Part shown: piece by piece, positions 34,980-44,585 of the stretch
Layout: every line of letters starts with the position of its first letter
How positions within the stretch are numbered: position 1 is the first letter of the stretch
NCBI GenBank assembly: GCA_019359595.1
Contig: JAHHGZ010000036.1
Location: 1 to 64,000 of the forward strand
Source: Cyanomargarita calcarea GSE-NOS-MK-12-04C
Lineage (GTDB): Bacteria > Cyanobacteriota > Cyanobacteriia > Cyanobacteriales > Nostocaceae
DNA length: 64,000 nucleotides
Direction of reading: 5' to 3'
Translations under genes and position numbers: made by a program
Notes under the pieces: model-generated
What the model was told of the DNA's origin: nothing
Seen by the model: the letters and a program-made list of their open reading frames with translations, nothing else
The model's database searches: none

Positions 34980-36323
34980 ATGGCAACAAAAATAACACTG
35001 CCAAAAACCGTAACAGTACCACAGCCGACCCTTTCAACATTAGATGCAGGTGCCTTAATTGTCGGCATGGTTGTAGGTGTCGGTATTTTTGAGACACCGG
35101 CTTTAGTGGCAGCGAATAGTGCCAGTGCAAGTGTAGCGCTTTTAGCATGGTTGCTGGGTGGAGCGATATCTTTGGTGGGCGCTCTGTGCTATGCAGAGTT
35201 AGCAACAACCTTTCCCCACGCTGGGGGAAATTACCACTATTTAATGCGTGCCTTTGGTAAAAATTTAGCCTTCTTATTTGCTTGGGCGCGGATGACTGTA
35301 GTCCAAACAGGCTCTATTACCTTGCTGGCATTTGTATTTGGGGACTATGCCTCTCAATTGATACCTCTGTCTGAGTATTCTTCAGCCATTTATGCCGCAG
35401 TCGCGATCGCCTGTTTAACGTTGATTAACATTATCGGCTTAAAGCAAGGAAAGTGGACGCAAAACTTACTAACTGCGGCAAAAATACTGGGGTTGCTGCT
35501 GGTGATTCTTGCCGGTATTACCCATGCCGCACCCTTAGCAATAAATAACTCAACAGCATCTACTCCCCAAACAACCTTTGGAATGGCGATGATTTTTGTA
35601 TTGCTGACTTATGGTGGTTGGAACGAAGCTGCATATATTTCAGCGGAAGTGCAAAATGGTAGGCGCAACATGGTGCGGGTATTGCTGGGAAGTGTTGTTA
35701 TCATCACCGCGATCTATCTATTAATTAACTTTGCATACTTCCAAGGCTTGGGTTTAGCGGGGATGACAAAATCAACAGCACCCGCAGCCGATTTAATGCG
35801 TCGTTCTTTTGGTGAAGGTGGAGCAAGATTTGTTAGTTCGTTAATCGCAATTTCAGCATTAGGTGCAGCTAACGCCACCATCTTCACTGGTGCTAGAACG
35901 AACTACGCCCTCGGGCAGGATTTCCCTCTATTTGGATTTTTGGGACAGTGGCGAGAACGCACCAGCACCCCAGCCAATGCCTTGATACTTCAAGGAGCGA
36001 TCGCCCTGGGGTTGGTGTTTCTTGGTGCCCTTACCCGCAAAGGGTTTGAAACAATGGTAGACTACACCGCTCCAGTATTTTGGTTCTTTTTCCTCCTGTC
36101 TGGTATTGCACTTTTAGTACTGCGGTTTCGGGAATCTAGCATAGACCGTCCCTTCCAAGTGCCCCTTTATCCCCTCACACCGTTGTTATTTTGTGCCACC
36201 TGTGGCTATATGCTCTATTCCAGCCTCACTTATGCAGGTATCGGCGGCAGTATCGGTGTCATAGTTTTGCTCGCAGGTATTCCCCTTTTGTTGTTTAACC
36301 GCAGCACAAGAATAGGGAATTAA
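34980..36323 (+). CDS. APC-superfamily amino acid permease
   Basis: The 447-residue protein has about twelve predicted helices with a LeuT fold. The TM1 unwound substrate-binding motif is visible in LIVGMVVGVGIFETPALVAA. Other family signatures are YAELATTFPHAGGNYHYLMR and GGWNEAAYISAEVQN. It probably imports or exchanges amino acids at the cytoplasmic membrane; the specific substrate is unknown. The ATG at 34980 (MATKITLP) is preferred to a TTG at 34944. A lipoprotein methyltransferase gene follows after 43 bases and may be cotranscribed. Confidence 0.9.
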   Translation: MATKITLPKTVTVPQPTLSTLDAGALIVGMVVGVGIFETPALVAANSASASVALLAWLLGGAISLVGALCYAELATTFPHAGGNYHYLMRAFGKNLAFLFAWARMTVVQTGSITLLAFVFGDYASQLIPLSEYSSAIYAAVAIACLTLINIIGLKQGKWTQNLLTAAKILGLLLVILAGITHAAPLAINNSTASTPQTTFGMAMIFVLLTYGGWNEAAYISAEVQNGRRNMVRVLLGSVVIITAIYLLINFAYFQGLGLAGMTKSTAPAADLMRRSFGEGGARFVSSLIAISALGAANATIFTGARTNYALGQDFPLFGFLGQWRERTSTPANALILQGAIALGLVFLGALTRKGFETMVDYTAPVFWFFFLLSGIALLVLRFRESSIDRPFQVPLYPLTPLLFCATCGYMLYSSLTYAGIGGSIGVIVLLAGIPLLLFNRSTRIGN

Positions 36324-36366
36324 TTCTTCCAATCAACAACTAACAACTCTCAGGGAGAAATCTATC

Positions 36367-37026
36367 ATGCAATTACAACAAATGTTCAAAGTATTGTTTG
36401 CAAGTGTTAGTGCAACAAGTTTAATGCTTGCTGGCTGCGCTCAACAAGTTACTCCTCAAGCAAATGCTGAACCTACTACAAACAGTGTCCAAGTCCAGCA
36501 AACCACAACACCCACAACTCCACCTGAAACAAAGTCACCTGATGTAGTATATGTGCCAACACCCCAGGCAGTAGTTGATAAAATGCTGGAATTAGCTAAG
36601 GTTGGCAAAAATGACGTGATTTACGACCTTGGCAGTGGTGACGGACGCATTCCCATTACTGCAGCCCAGAAGTTTGGGACGCAGGGTGTTGGTATAGATA
36701 TTGACCCAGAGCGGATAAAAGAAGCTAACGCAAATGCCCAGAAAGCCGGGGTTACTGATAAGGTGAAGTTTCTTCAACAAGACTTGTTTACAACTGACTT
36801 TAGCAAAGCAACTGTTGTCACTCTCTACCTATTACCCGAACTCAACGTTAGATTGCGTCCACAGTTATTTAAACAACTCAAACCTGGTACCCGGATAGTA
36901 TCCCACGCCTTTGATATGGGTGACTGGAAGCCGGAGAGAACCGTGCAAGTTGACGGTAAAACAATTTACTACTGGACTGTTCCAGAAAATGTGCCGGCTA
37001 ATTTGCAATCTTCTCCAACAAGTTAA
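36367..37026 (+). CDS. Lipoprotein with a SAM-dependent methyltransferase domain
   Basis: The 219-residue protein has a lipoprotein signal peptide with lipobox LAGC (Cys24), then a Pro/Thr/Gln-rich linker to about residue 60. It is followed by a class I methyltransferase domain with motif I VIYDLGSGDGRIPI (residues 84-97), GVGIDIDPERI and the acidic FLQQDLFTTDF. If exported, a SAM-dependent enzyme would lie outside the cytoplasm where SAM is not expected, so it may bind another ligand or stay inside. GGAGA precedes the start. It follows an amino acid permease. Confidence 0.85.
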   Translation: MQLQQMFKVLFASVSATSLMLAGCAQQVTPQANAEPTTNSVQVQQTTTPTTPPETKSPDVVYVPTPQAVVDKMLELAKVGKNDVIYDLGSGDGRIPITAAQKFGTQGVGIDIDPERIKEANANAQKAGVTDKVKFLQQDLFTTDFSKATVVTLYLLPELNVRLRPQLFKQLKPGTRIVSHAFDMGDWKPERTVQVDGKTIYYWTVPENVPANLQSSPTS

Positions 37027-37174
37027 CAAGACTTATATCTATATTTTGCAGTAGCCCGGAACCCCACCCCCTAGCCCCGCTTATTGGAAGCGGCGAGGGG
37101 GATAATAAGATTAAAATTTCTCCACATCAGGTCCACAGCAAAACCTTCACGGGCAAGCTGAGTATTGGGGTAAA

Positions 37175-39895
37175 TTATATGGAATGCACCAAAAAATGCC
37201 ATTTTAGGGGTATCTCTGCTGGGTTCTGGTAAATTAGTGGTAGCCAACTGGCATAAGGAAACTCATCCTCTAAACCTTGTAGTCTCAAACGTGCCTCACG
37301 TACTGATTGATACAAAGACTTACCACTAGAAAATTCTGTCAGAAAATTCTTCAAAAACTCTTGTGCGACTCGATCGGGTATGGGTTCGCGCATGATAATC
37401 ATCTGGGGAATATGCAAATTTGCTAAATTGGCTGCTAGTCCCAAACCATCGCAGGAGTTAAAAATTGCTAGATGCAAACCCCCATTGATTGCTTTTGTCA
37501 GAGCATTTTTTATCTCGGCAATAGTTAAACTATCAGCTTGGTTGATGCGAAAATGACCAACTTCTTGCTCGGATTGAGTAAAACTGTGACCTGCAAAAAA
37601 GAGAATATCCCACGATTGCAACCAAAGTTCATCATTTAGGACTTGACGTTGCGGTTCCACTAAAAAGTGGACTTCTGCATGGGGTAATTCTTCCAGTAAA
37701 GCCCGATCTTTTTGAGTATTAATGCCAGTACTATCTCCCAATATTGCTAATATTTTAATATGGGATTTAGAAGATTTAGACTTTACTCTTTTCTCATAGA
37801 CAGTTGAGGAAAGAGCAATTTCTGCTTGAGGATAGCGTTCAAAAAAATCCCAAACTTGCCAAGGTATTCGGCGTAGTTGGCTATTTTCTGTTTGCAGAAG
37901 AATCCGAATCGATTCGGATGAATCTAATTTTTCTAATAATTGCTCCTTAATAGGGCGAAATAATTCCGAATTTAACCATAAATTTACGTGTTTTTTTAAA
38001 TTATTCGCCGATTCATCGCATTTTTTGAACAATTCGCGGTTGCTAATATTGGTAACTTGTGTCTTTGGAATCTTGATTCGCAAACTTCCCTGTAAGCTTT
38101 GGCGATATGCAACTTGCCATTGATTGTAAAAGAAAGCTAAATCTGAAGCAGGTGGTAACTGACCGTTTGATTCAAAATCTGGGCGATCGCCTTCTAAACC
38201 AATTTGTATTGTAACAGGAAAACCTGTACTTAAGTCGCCTTGACCTAACTTTAAAACCACTAGCTTCCCATCTGCTGATTTTTTAGCAGTAGGAGCTATC
38301 ATTTGGATTAATTCTTTTAAATCTGCTTGATGCTGACGATAAAGAGCAATTTGCTGGTCTTTACTATTTAGTTCCGCTTGATATTTTGCTTCTAAAGTAT
38401 TCAGAGCTAATTCATAATTTTGAGTAAAGTCAGCATGGATTTTTGCTTTATTCGCCGATTCGGGTACATCGACGCGAACAAGAACAATACCATTTCCTTT
38501 ATTTTCAATACTCTTAATAGTTAAGGAAATATCTCTATTCTCTATTTTTACCTTTGCAAAAGCCGCAGATAATGCTTGTAAATTTAAACCGTTACGGAAA
38601 ATTAAATCAACGGTATTTATCGCCACTTGAAATAGTTTCGTAAATTCTCCGGGAGCAAATTCTCCATTGTTGGGACGGCGTTCTTTTTGATTATTTAAAA
38701 GATAAACATACCGACAAATCACTCCTTCTATATTTGTGGTGCTGTCAATATTGAATGCTTCTAAACAAGCCGCAGTGAAGATTGCGTTTTGAAAATTTGT
38801 TTTTATTGCTTGAGTTTTTGTGAGATTAGCACTTTCTAAACTTGCACCTTGAAAAGTAGCTTCACTAATATCTGATTCGGTTAAATCAATATAGCTGAGG
38901 TCTGCACCTACTAGGTTTGCACCCAACAGATTATAACCAACAAAGGATTGGCTTGCACCTCTTTTAGTAACAAGTAAGTCTCGAACTTTTGGGTCAATTA
39001 AAATAGTATTTTCGACTCTAGCTCTATCTAGATTTTTTGCTAAATGAAAATTAGTACGGATAATTTTTGTATTTCTAAAGTCTGTATTTTTGAGTGTGGC
39101 TCCTGTAAAATCAGCATCGGTTAGGTTGCTCGCTTTAAAACTTGTACCACCGACAGCGGCAAGAGAAATAGCAATTTTGCGAAGTAAAGCAAATTTTTCG
39201 TCTCCTGTAACCGTTAGCCAGCCCATGTAGCTACTCAGCAACATCTCAGTTATATGCCAGATACTACCGCTAATCAAAGCTGAAGAATTATTCCAACCTT
39301 GAACCCAAACTATTCCTGCGAAAGCACCAATCTCATAGGCAACTACTACCAGAAACCCTAAACCAATTCCAGTTAGTTGTGTTATCCAGGCTACATTGGT
39401 TGCCATAAACACAACTGCAAGCCAAGTCACAAGTATAGGTAAAATTACGGCTAAGGGTAACAATGCTTGTGTAGCGCTAGATAAAGCTCCAAAACCAATG
39501 GCAATTAGCATGAGAATTGTGACAACAAACAAAGTCAAAAGGGCGGTTCTCAATCCCCTAACGAAAGTCGCAAAAAATACTAAAAAACAAAGCAGCGCTA
39601 CTGTTATTTGAAAGGAATCCCCTACCCCAAATCCGACTTTATGCGTTGCAACAGTGGGAATAAATCCAACCAGTATTAAATGTTCCAGCAATACAGTAAT
39701 GACAATACCAGTTACCCAAAAGCTTTGAAGTCCAGCTTTCGCATAGCTGAAGTTGGCTTCTGCGAGATTGGCTTTTGTAAAGTTAGCACCGCGAATATCT
39801 GAGTGACTAAAGTCTCCACCTGTAAGGTTTTGACCCCTAAAGTCACGACCTTGAAGATTTCTACCTGAAAAGTTGGGAAACGTCACTAGTGACAT
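37175..39895 (-). CDS. Pentapeptide-repeat, multi-span membrane protein with C-terminal CHAT protease domain
   Basis: The 906-residue protein has four parts. The N-terminal 55 residues are pentapeptide repeats (GRDFRGQNLTGGDFSH, then ANFTKANLAEANFSY). Five transmembrane helices lie at about 58-240 (such as TALLTLFVVTILMLIAIGFG). A second pentapeptide block follows at about 255-385 (LLGANLVGADLSYIDLTESD). Then comes a middle region of about 230 residues and the C-terminal CHAT caspase-like domain, with catalytic His770 in FFAGHS and Cys815 in FNSCDG. It is likely a membrane-bound protease whose substrate is unknown. It is the last gene of a probable operon with the DUF1822-like and sigma genes. 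Confidence 0.88.
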   Translation of the reverse strand: MSLVTFPNFSGRNLQGRDFRGQNLTGGDFSHSDIRGANFTKANLAEANFSYAKAGLQSFWVTGIVITVLLEHLILVGFIPTVATHKVGFGVGDSFQITVALLCFLVFFATFVRGLRTALLTLFVVTILMLIAIGFGALSSATQALLPLAVILPILVTWLAVVFMATNVAWITQLTGIGLGFLVVVAYEIGAFAGIVWVQGWNNSSALISGSIWHITEMLLSSYMGWLTVTGDEKFALLRKIAISLAAVGGTSFKASNLTDADFTGATLKNTDFRNTKIIRTNFHLAKNLDRARVENTILIDPKVRDLLVTKRGASQSFVGYNLLGANLVGADLSYIDLTESDISEATFQGASLESANLTKTQAIKTNFQNAIFTAACLEAFNIDSTTNIEGVICRYVYLLNNQKERRPNNGEFAPGEFTKLFQVAINTVDLIFRNGLNLQALSAAFAKVKIENRDISLTIKSIENKGNGIVLVRVDVPESANKAKIHADFTQNYELALNTLEAKYQAELNSKDQQIALYRQHQADLKELIQMIAPTAKKSADGKLVVLKLGQGDLSTGFPVTIQIGLEGDRPDFESNGQLPPASDLAFFYNQWQVAYRQSLQGSLRIKIPKTQVTNISNRELFKKCDESANNLKKHVNLWLNSELFRPIKEQLLEKLDSSESIRILLQTENSQLRRIPWQVWDFFERYPQAEIALSSTVYEKRVKSKSSKSHIKILAILGDSTGINTQKDRALLEELPHAEVHFLVEPQRQVLNDELWLQSWDILFFAGHSFTQSEQEVGHFRINQADSLTIAEIKNALTKAINGGLHLAIFNSCDGLGLAANLANLHIPQMIIMREPIPDRVAQEFLKNFLTEFSSGKSLYQSVREARLRLQGLEDEFPYASWLPLIYQNPAEIPLKWHFLVHSI

Positions 39896-39984
39896 AAGTT
39901 AAGGTGGTTTGATGTAGGTATGGCTTTTGTACTTAAAAACATTTCTGTTACTAATTTTGCCATAACCTACTTAGTTTAATGAAA

Positions 39985-41379
39985 TTAAATTAGAAAATCT
40001 TCGCTAAAATTAGCATCTCCCAAAGCTACCCGCACCCTAAATCTCTCTCCTCTTTGACAGCTGAATTTGAGTTGGATATAAACATCTACACGTCTAGCAG
40101 TAACTGCACGTAATATTTCTCCGGAACCATCAAGCAATATTAGCTTCAAATCAGGTGGTAAATAATCATTATTACCTGTAGGGTAAACTTGTAAAAGTAC
40201 GCTAACGTCGTCATCAATTTTTTGTAACAATGCAACAGCCAAAGCTACAGCTTTACCAGCAATGTCCATACCTAAATCAATTAGTTTTACCCTCCTGACT
40301 CCAGCAGATGGGTTTTCTGGGTCAAGTTTTCGCAAACTTTCGACGGCTAACCACAGAGTTTCATCATCTGAAGTACTTCGCAACAAACTTGTCAACGCTT
40401 GAATTGCATCTAAATTACCAACAGCAATTTCTCCTAATTGCTTGGCTGCTTGCTGACGTTGACTTTCGTCATTTTCAGATGATAATTGCTGAATAATTGC
40501 GGCAATTTCATCAGAATTTGAGTCAGTATTTTGCAAGTCAGCATCACTGCGCGTAGCAATTGCTAATGGGACTGCGGAAAAAACCTGCCAGTCTGGTTCA
40601 AAAATGTTTTGGCACCAGTGACTAAGAATAGTATGGGTTTTATTAAAAGGGGTAGATAGTAGATCGATCAATCTATTTTGACTCGACTCAAATTCTGCTA
40701 ATTCTTGGTCTAATTGTAACTGCTCGTTGAGAATTTGACTCGTAAAATTTACAGTTTTAATGTAGGTGCGATAAACTGATACTGGTATTGTTAAAACATC
40801 ACTCCAGGCTTGCTCTTGTTTGTGAAATAGGAGATTTTTTGATATTTCTAAAGCCTTTTTTCCTACCTTTAACCCCAATCGCTCAATATCATCAATTTTT
40901 GGCTGTTGATTTACTAGCCCATGATGATAATCGCCTGCGGTTAGTAATATGTCATAAATATCACGTGCAAGTCTCTTCCCAATTGGCTGCAACAAATTAC
41001 AAACCAGCATCGGCTGTACCTGCCAAGTTTCAGCTAGTAAATCTTGCGGCAAGCCAGAAATCTTTGTGGGAATAAGCAAATCGACATCGGAAATCAAACT
41101 GGTTTCCGCAGATAATATCATTACAGAGACAATATTCCATTCTTCCTCTGTTTCACAATCAAACGAAGGTTCTGTCACAATCATTACATAGCGGGGTGGA
41201 GTGCTACCTTGTAAAAAATTTTGAGCCTCAGTTGAGTAAAGCTTGTTTTCTTCACTTGGAGAAAATTTCCCAGGAAATCGTACCTGACGATTTAATTCCC
41301 AAATTTCTCCAGGTTGTGGTATTATCGAGTTATAATTTGGCATATTAGCGGATTTATATTTTTCACAGTCGGTACCCAT
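39985..41379 (-). CDS. DUF1822-like / HEAT-repeat protein of a sigma-CHAT locus
   Basis: The 464-residue protein begins with a region of about 150 residues resembling a PemK/MazF-like SH3 fold (PQPGEIWELNRQ, VMIVTEPS, ISDVDLLIP). A helical middle follows with WCQNIFEPDWQVF. A short HEAT/PBS-lyase-like segment lies at about 300-365 (QQAAKQLGEIAVGNLDAIQ). The C-terminal domain (GMDIAGKAVALAVALLQK, YLPPDLKLILLDGSGE, FRVRVALGDANFSEDFLI) matches what I recall of DUF1822 family C-termini. No catalytic residues are certain. It could be an adaptor or inhibitor linking the sigma factor and the CHAT protease. It lies 89 bases upstream of the CHAT gene. Confidence 0.65.
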   Translation of the reverse strand: MGTDCEKYKSANMPNYNSIIPQPGEIWELNRQVRFPGKFSPSEENKLYSTEAQNFLQGSTPPRYVMIVTEPSFDCETEEEWNIVSVMILSAETSLISDVDLLIPTKISGLPQDLLAETWQVQPMLVCNLLQPIGKRLARDIYDILLTAGDYHHGLVNQQPKIDDIERLGLKVGKKALEISKNLLFHKQEQAWSDVLTIPVSVYRTYIKTVNFTSQILNEQLQLDQELAEFESSQNRLIDLLSTPFNKTHTILSHWCQNIFEPDWQVFSAVPLAIATRSDADLQNTDSNSDEIAAIIQQLSSENDESQRQQAAKQLGEIAVGNLDAIQALTSLLRSTSDDETLWLAVESLRKLDPENPSAGVRRVKLIDLGMDIAGKAVALAVALLQKIDDDVSVLLQVYPTGNNDYLPPDLKLILLDGSGEILRAVTARRVDVYIQLKFSCQRGERFRVRVALGDANFSEDFLI

Positions 41380-41514
41380 AGGTTTAGATTCCTGGTATTG
41401 TAAGGATGGCTAATTGTGTTAACAAGTAAGCGAACTATCCTATGCCAATAAATAATAATCTTCTCAAATACTTGACAAAAGTGTCATTTGCTTTTTGTCA
41501 TTCGCAAGCAATAA

Positions 41515-42162
41515 TCACCATTTAGCTTTCGAGCGTCTGCGAGTGTCTTGAAGCTTACTATTTTGTTGTTCCTGCTTAACTGCTAAAGGTTCTAGTAGTC
41601 CTAATTCCATACCAACACGTTCGACTAATTCCTTCCAACGCTTGGAAACTTCCCCTTGGCTAATTCCCAAGGAAGACGCTTGTTGGGTTTGGTTTTTACC
41701 TTCAACCATGAGTTGCCATAGTTTTAGATAGCCGCGATCGCAATAACGTGAATCCAAATTCGTAATTGCTTCTTTTGCCTTAATAATTAAATCAGCGCGG
41801 CTTACAGTTTCCAACAGGTTGAACTCCGATGGAATGGTATCTATTAAAGATAAATCTGTACCAGCAATGGTTACATCTAAACTTTGGTAGTTCCGCAAAT
41901 ATTCTTTTTTGACAAAGTTAAGTATCTCGTATCGAGCTACAACCGTTGCCCAACGCTGAAATTCTTTGACTCCTCCTTGACGAAACTTTCCAGCTTTCAC
42001 AGCTTCGATAACTTTCATTATGGCGGTTTGTGCGGCATCTTCCCAAGATATAGAACTGCCTCTGGTATATTTTCGGGCAATCTTGGCGATTACTTCTTGA
42101 TGGTCGGCATCGATGAGAAGATTTGTAAAAGGTTCTGCCACTGGTTTTGACTGTATAAGCAT
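41515..42162 (-). CDS. Sigma-70 family RNA polymerase sigma factor (ECF-like)
   Basis: The 215-residue protein has the sigma-2 region ISWEDAAQTAIMKVIEAV and FQRWATVVARYEILNFVKKE (promoter melting and core binding), a linker, and a sigma-4-like helix-turn-helix NQTQQASSLGISQGEVSKRW for -35 recognition. The C-terminal tail is basic and Gln-rich. It would direct RNA polymerase to alternative promoters. It is the first gene of a three-gene reverse-strand set with a DUF1822-like protein and a membrane CHAT protease. No classical anti-sigma gene is present. Confidence 0.85.
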   Translation of the reverse strand: MLIQSKPVAEPFTNLLIDADHQEVIAKIARKYTRGSSISWEDAAQTAIMKVIEAVKAGKFRQGGVKEFQRWATVVARYEILNFVKKEYLRNYQSLDVTIAGTDLSLIDTIPSEFNLLETVSRADLIIKAKEAITNLDSRYCDRGYLKLWQLMVEGKNQTQQASSLGISQGEVSKRWKELVERVGMELGLLEPLAVKQEQQNSKLQDTRRRSKAKW

Positions 42163-42619
42163 ATTAGCTCAATTTATATAAAAGGTACCAGATGAAAAGA
42201 GAACAGCGAACGCAGATTAGGTAGAAAGACTAATCTAAGGTGCGTATGTTCCGAATTATTTAAGTAATTTTACTGTCATAGGGAATTCCCATGTTCGTAA
42301 ATCTTTTAGATACATATGTTCAATAGGTGGCTCTTATGCATCAACTCTCAATACTTGTCGGGAAGGGGTAATGGGGATTTCCCTGTTGCCTGTTGCCCGT
42401 TCCCTGTTCCCTCTTAACAGTATTGCATTCACTCTGCCCAGAGAATTAATTGACACGTCCACGCTTCACCTTTGGTAAAAGGATTAGTAAACCCTTGCCA
42501 AAATTACAACAAAAAATTTTTAGTAAATTTCGGAATAATGTGTTTTTCCCGCTTGTTGTTGAAAGTGAGAGCAAGCAACGCTCATCACATTCGGAAATAT
42601 TTAACCAGAGAAAATAATC
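42163..42619. other. Divergent intergenic region
   Basis: This spacer separates the sigma-factor gene (-) from the exported-protein genes (+). It contains tandem CCCTGTT/GCCTGTT heptads at about 42380-42415 and no supported gene. Both promoters probably lie here. Confidence 0.45.
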
Positions 42620-43534
42620 ATGAAAAGACATTTCCAAATTAAAAACGTTGTTCTTAGTTTACTCCTAGCGACAAGTACTATTCCAGTAACCTCTATTTTG
42701 GGTTTGCGGCAATCTACTGCGATCGCACAATCTCTTTCCGGTTTAGAAATGACAATTACCACCGGAGGTGACGATTTACGCGAAGGTTCTGTTGCCTATG
42801 GAGTAGTCGAATTACGGGGAGGAAGAAGAGAAAAAGTTAATCTCAATGGTGGAAGGGGTTGGGGTAATAACTCCACAAACAAGGTTTTTATACCTTTACC
42901 TGGAGGTACAAAACTTGACGATTTGATTTCTTTCACCCTAGAACATGCTGGTCCTCCCCGTAGGTTTCCTGATAGCTATGATAACTGGAATGTAGATAAG
43001 CTCAGGGTTGCCACAGCTAAAACTTGTTCTGCGGGAGTACGACTCGCAAACTCATCTGGACGACCATTTGTGCGTTTTACAGGTGGAAAGACATTTCAAG
43101 ACATCACCCTGAATTCCCCATCTTCAGCTAGAAATACCCCCGTCTCCCGATTACAAGTAACTATCACAACTGGTGGTGATGACCTCAGAGGAGGTTCGGT
43201 AGCCTATGGAGAAATTAAGCTACAGAATGGCACAACACTATCCAAGGTGAATCTCAACCAGGGAAGAGGTTGGGGAAATAATTCCACTAATACAGTTTCT
43301 ATTCCTTTACAATCAGGTACAAAAATTGGTGATTTGGCTTCATTGAGAATAGAACATGATGGCGCACCGCGTGACGTGTTTCAAGGCTACGACAACTGGA
43401 ATGTTGATAGAGCCATAGTTGCGACACCTGAAGCTTGTTCTACGGAGGTACAACTTATTAACAAAACCGGGCGACCACTAGTACGTTTCACAGGAGCAGA
43501 TACATTTAGGAAATACCCGATTAACCAGCGGTAA
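42620..43534 (+). CDS. Exported protein with two tandem PLAT-like domains
   Basis: The 304-residue product has a signal peptide (about residues 1-36, ending TAIAQS). It contains two homologous domains of about 120 residues, at 40-160 and 178-300. Each has ITTGGDDLR.GS.AYG, VNL..GRGWGNNSTN, a YDNWNVD motif and a C-terminal GRP.VRFTG. The fold resembles PLAT/LH2-like beta-sandwiches, which bind lipids, carbohydrates or proteins. It is the first of three consecutive exported-protein genes, 90 bases before the next. Function is unknown; a cell-surface binding role is plausible. Confidence 0.75.
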   Translation: MKRHFQIKNVVLSLLLATSTIPVTSILGLRQSTAIAQSLSGLEMTITTGGDDLREGSVAYGVVELRGGRREKVNLNGGRGWGNNSTNKVFIPLPGGTKLDDLISFTLEHAGPPRRFPDSYDNWNVDKLRVATAKTCSAGVRLANSSGRPFVRFTGGKTFQDITLNSPSSARNTPVSRLQVTITTGGDDLRGGSVAYGEIKLQNGTTLSKVNLNQGRGWGNNSTNTVSIPLQSGTKIGDLASLRIEHDGAPRDVFQGYDNWNVDRAIVATPEACSTEVQLINKTGRPLVRFTGADTFRKYPINQR

Positions 43535-43624
43535 GAAAGTAACTGATTTTTTCTCATTTGTTATCAAAAGTGAAGGTCGATAAATTTTATCAGTCCTAGA
43601 GCAATTTAACGAGAGGAAATAATA

Positions 43625-44356
43625 ATGAAGAAAGATGTCCAAAATGTTATTCTCAGTTTACTTGTAGTCGCAAATACCATTCCCATTTCCACTGCTTTTG
43701 CTCAATCAACAGCACCATCTCCCACTGGAAATGGCGGAAATATTGATATTTCACCCACTGCTGCACCGCGTTTCAATTGTGGTCCTCATCTGATTACCTT
43801 TCGCGTTAAAGAACCTCAAGGTACAAGCATTCGGTGCGTCAAATTAAGTGAAGGTAGACCTGGTAATCCTCGTATTCCGCAGTTTGCCTGGTATGGAGAA
43901 TATAATTTACCGGGTGGAACTTGGTCAAATCCAGTGGAAATAAAAGTCACGGGTGCTTTAACAGAGAATTGGCAGCGTGTTGATTCTGTCCCTTACAAGC
44001 CACTACCAAAACTCATAAAATGCGGCCGCTACTTTCAAGAATATAAAGTTTCTGACCTGGTTGGAAGACGCACAGGCTCTGGGTTGCGCTGCATTTTGAA
44101 TGAATTACCAGAAAGTTTTGATTTCCGGCTTCCCTTAGCAAAACCAGTAACTACTTGGTTTGGCAACGGCTACTGGGGAAGAACTACAAACACCTATTCC
44201 CACCTAGGGACATTTTCCCACAATGGTTACGGAGCAAGCGATATTTGCGGACTCGACCCAACTTGCAACACTTTTGGTTGGGGTTCTTTGAAATTTACTA
44301 TCGTTCCAGATGGATTCGATGTTACAGGTGCTTGGAGCGAAAAGTGGAGACGATAA
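43625..44356 (+). CDS. Exported hypothetical protein with repeated Cys-containing domain
   Basis: The 243-residue product has a signal peptide (residues 1-26, ending TAFAQS) followed by two related segments with paired cysteines: FNCGPHLITFRVKEPQGTS...RCV and IKCGRYFQEYKVSDLVGRRT...RCI. Each is followed by an aromatic-rich WYG/WFG stretch and a terminal WQRV or WRR motif. The pattern suggests a small disulphide-stabilised repeat domain. I do not recognise a family. GAGAGGAAAT precedes the ATG. It lies between two other exported-protein genes. Confidence 0.65.
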   Translation: MKKDVQNVILSLLVVANTIPISTAFAQSTAPSPTGNGGNIDISPTAAPRFNCGPHLITFRVKEPQGTSIRCVKLSEGRPGNPRIPQFAWYGEYNLPGGTWSNPVEIKVTGALTENWQRVDSVPYKPLPKLIKCGRYFQEYKVSDLVGRRTGSGLRCILNELPESFDFRLPLAKPVTTWFGNGYWGRTTNTYSHLGTFSHNGYGASDICGLDPTCNTFGWGSLKFTIVPDGFDVTGAWSEKWRR

Positions 44357-44585
44357 CGTCCCTTGTATTTTTTAGCAAACACATCGAAACACAACCGCTC
44401 CTAACATATTTTCAAGCTATCCACAAAAAGGATGGTTAAGGATACTTGATTTGACCTTCGTGCAGCGTGCCCTAAGTAGTATTTGTTGAGTGCGTTAGTA
44501 CTCTTGGTAACGCACTCGACGTATATTTCATTGCGAGTTATATATGCAAATTGGTGTAATATTAACCCACAGGAGCTAGAACTTT

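Noticed and set aside
37175..42162. CRISPR type III-E (Craspase) system
   Set aside because: A CHAT domain and a sigma factor are present, but there is no gRAMP/Cas7-11, Csx30, Csx31, TPR-CHAT architecture or repeat array; only the functional analogy is kept.
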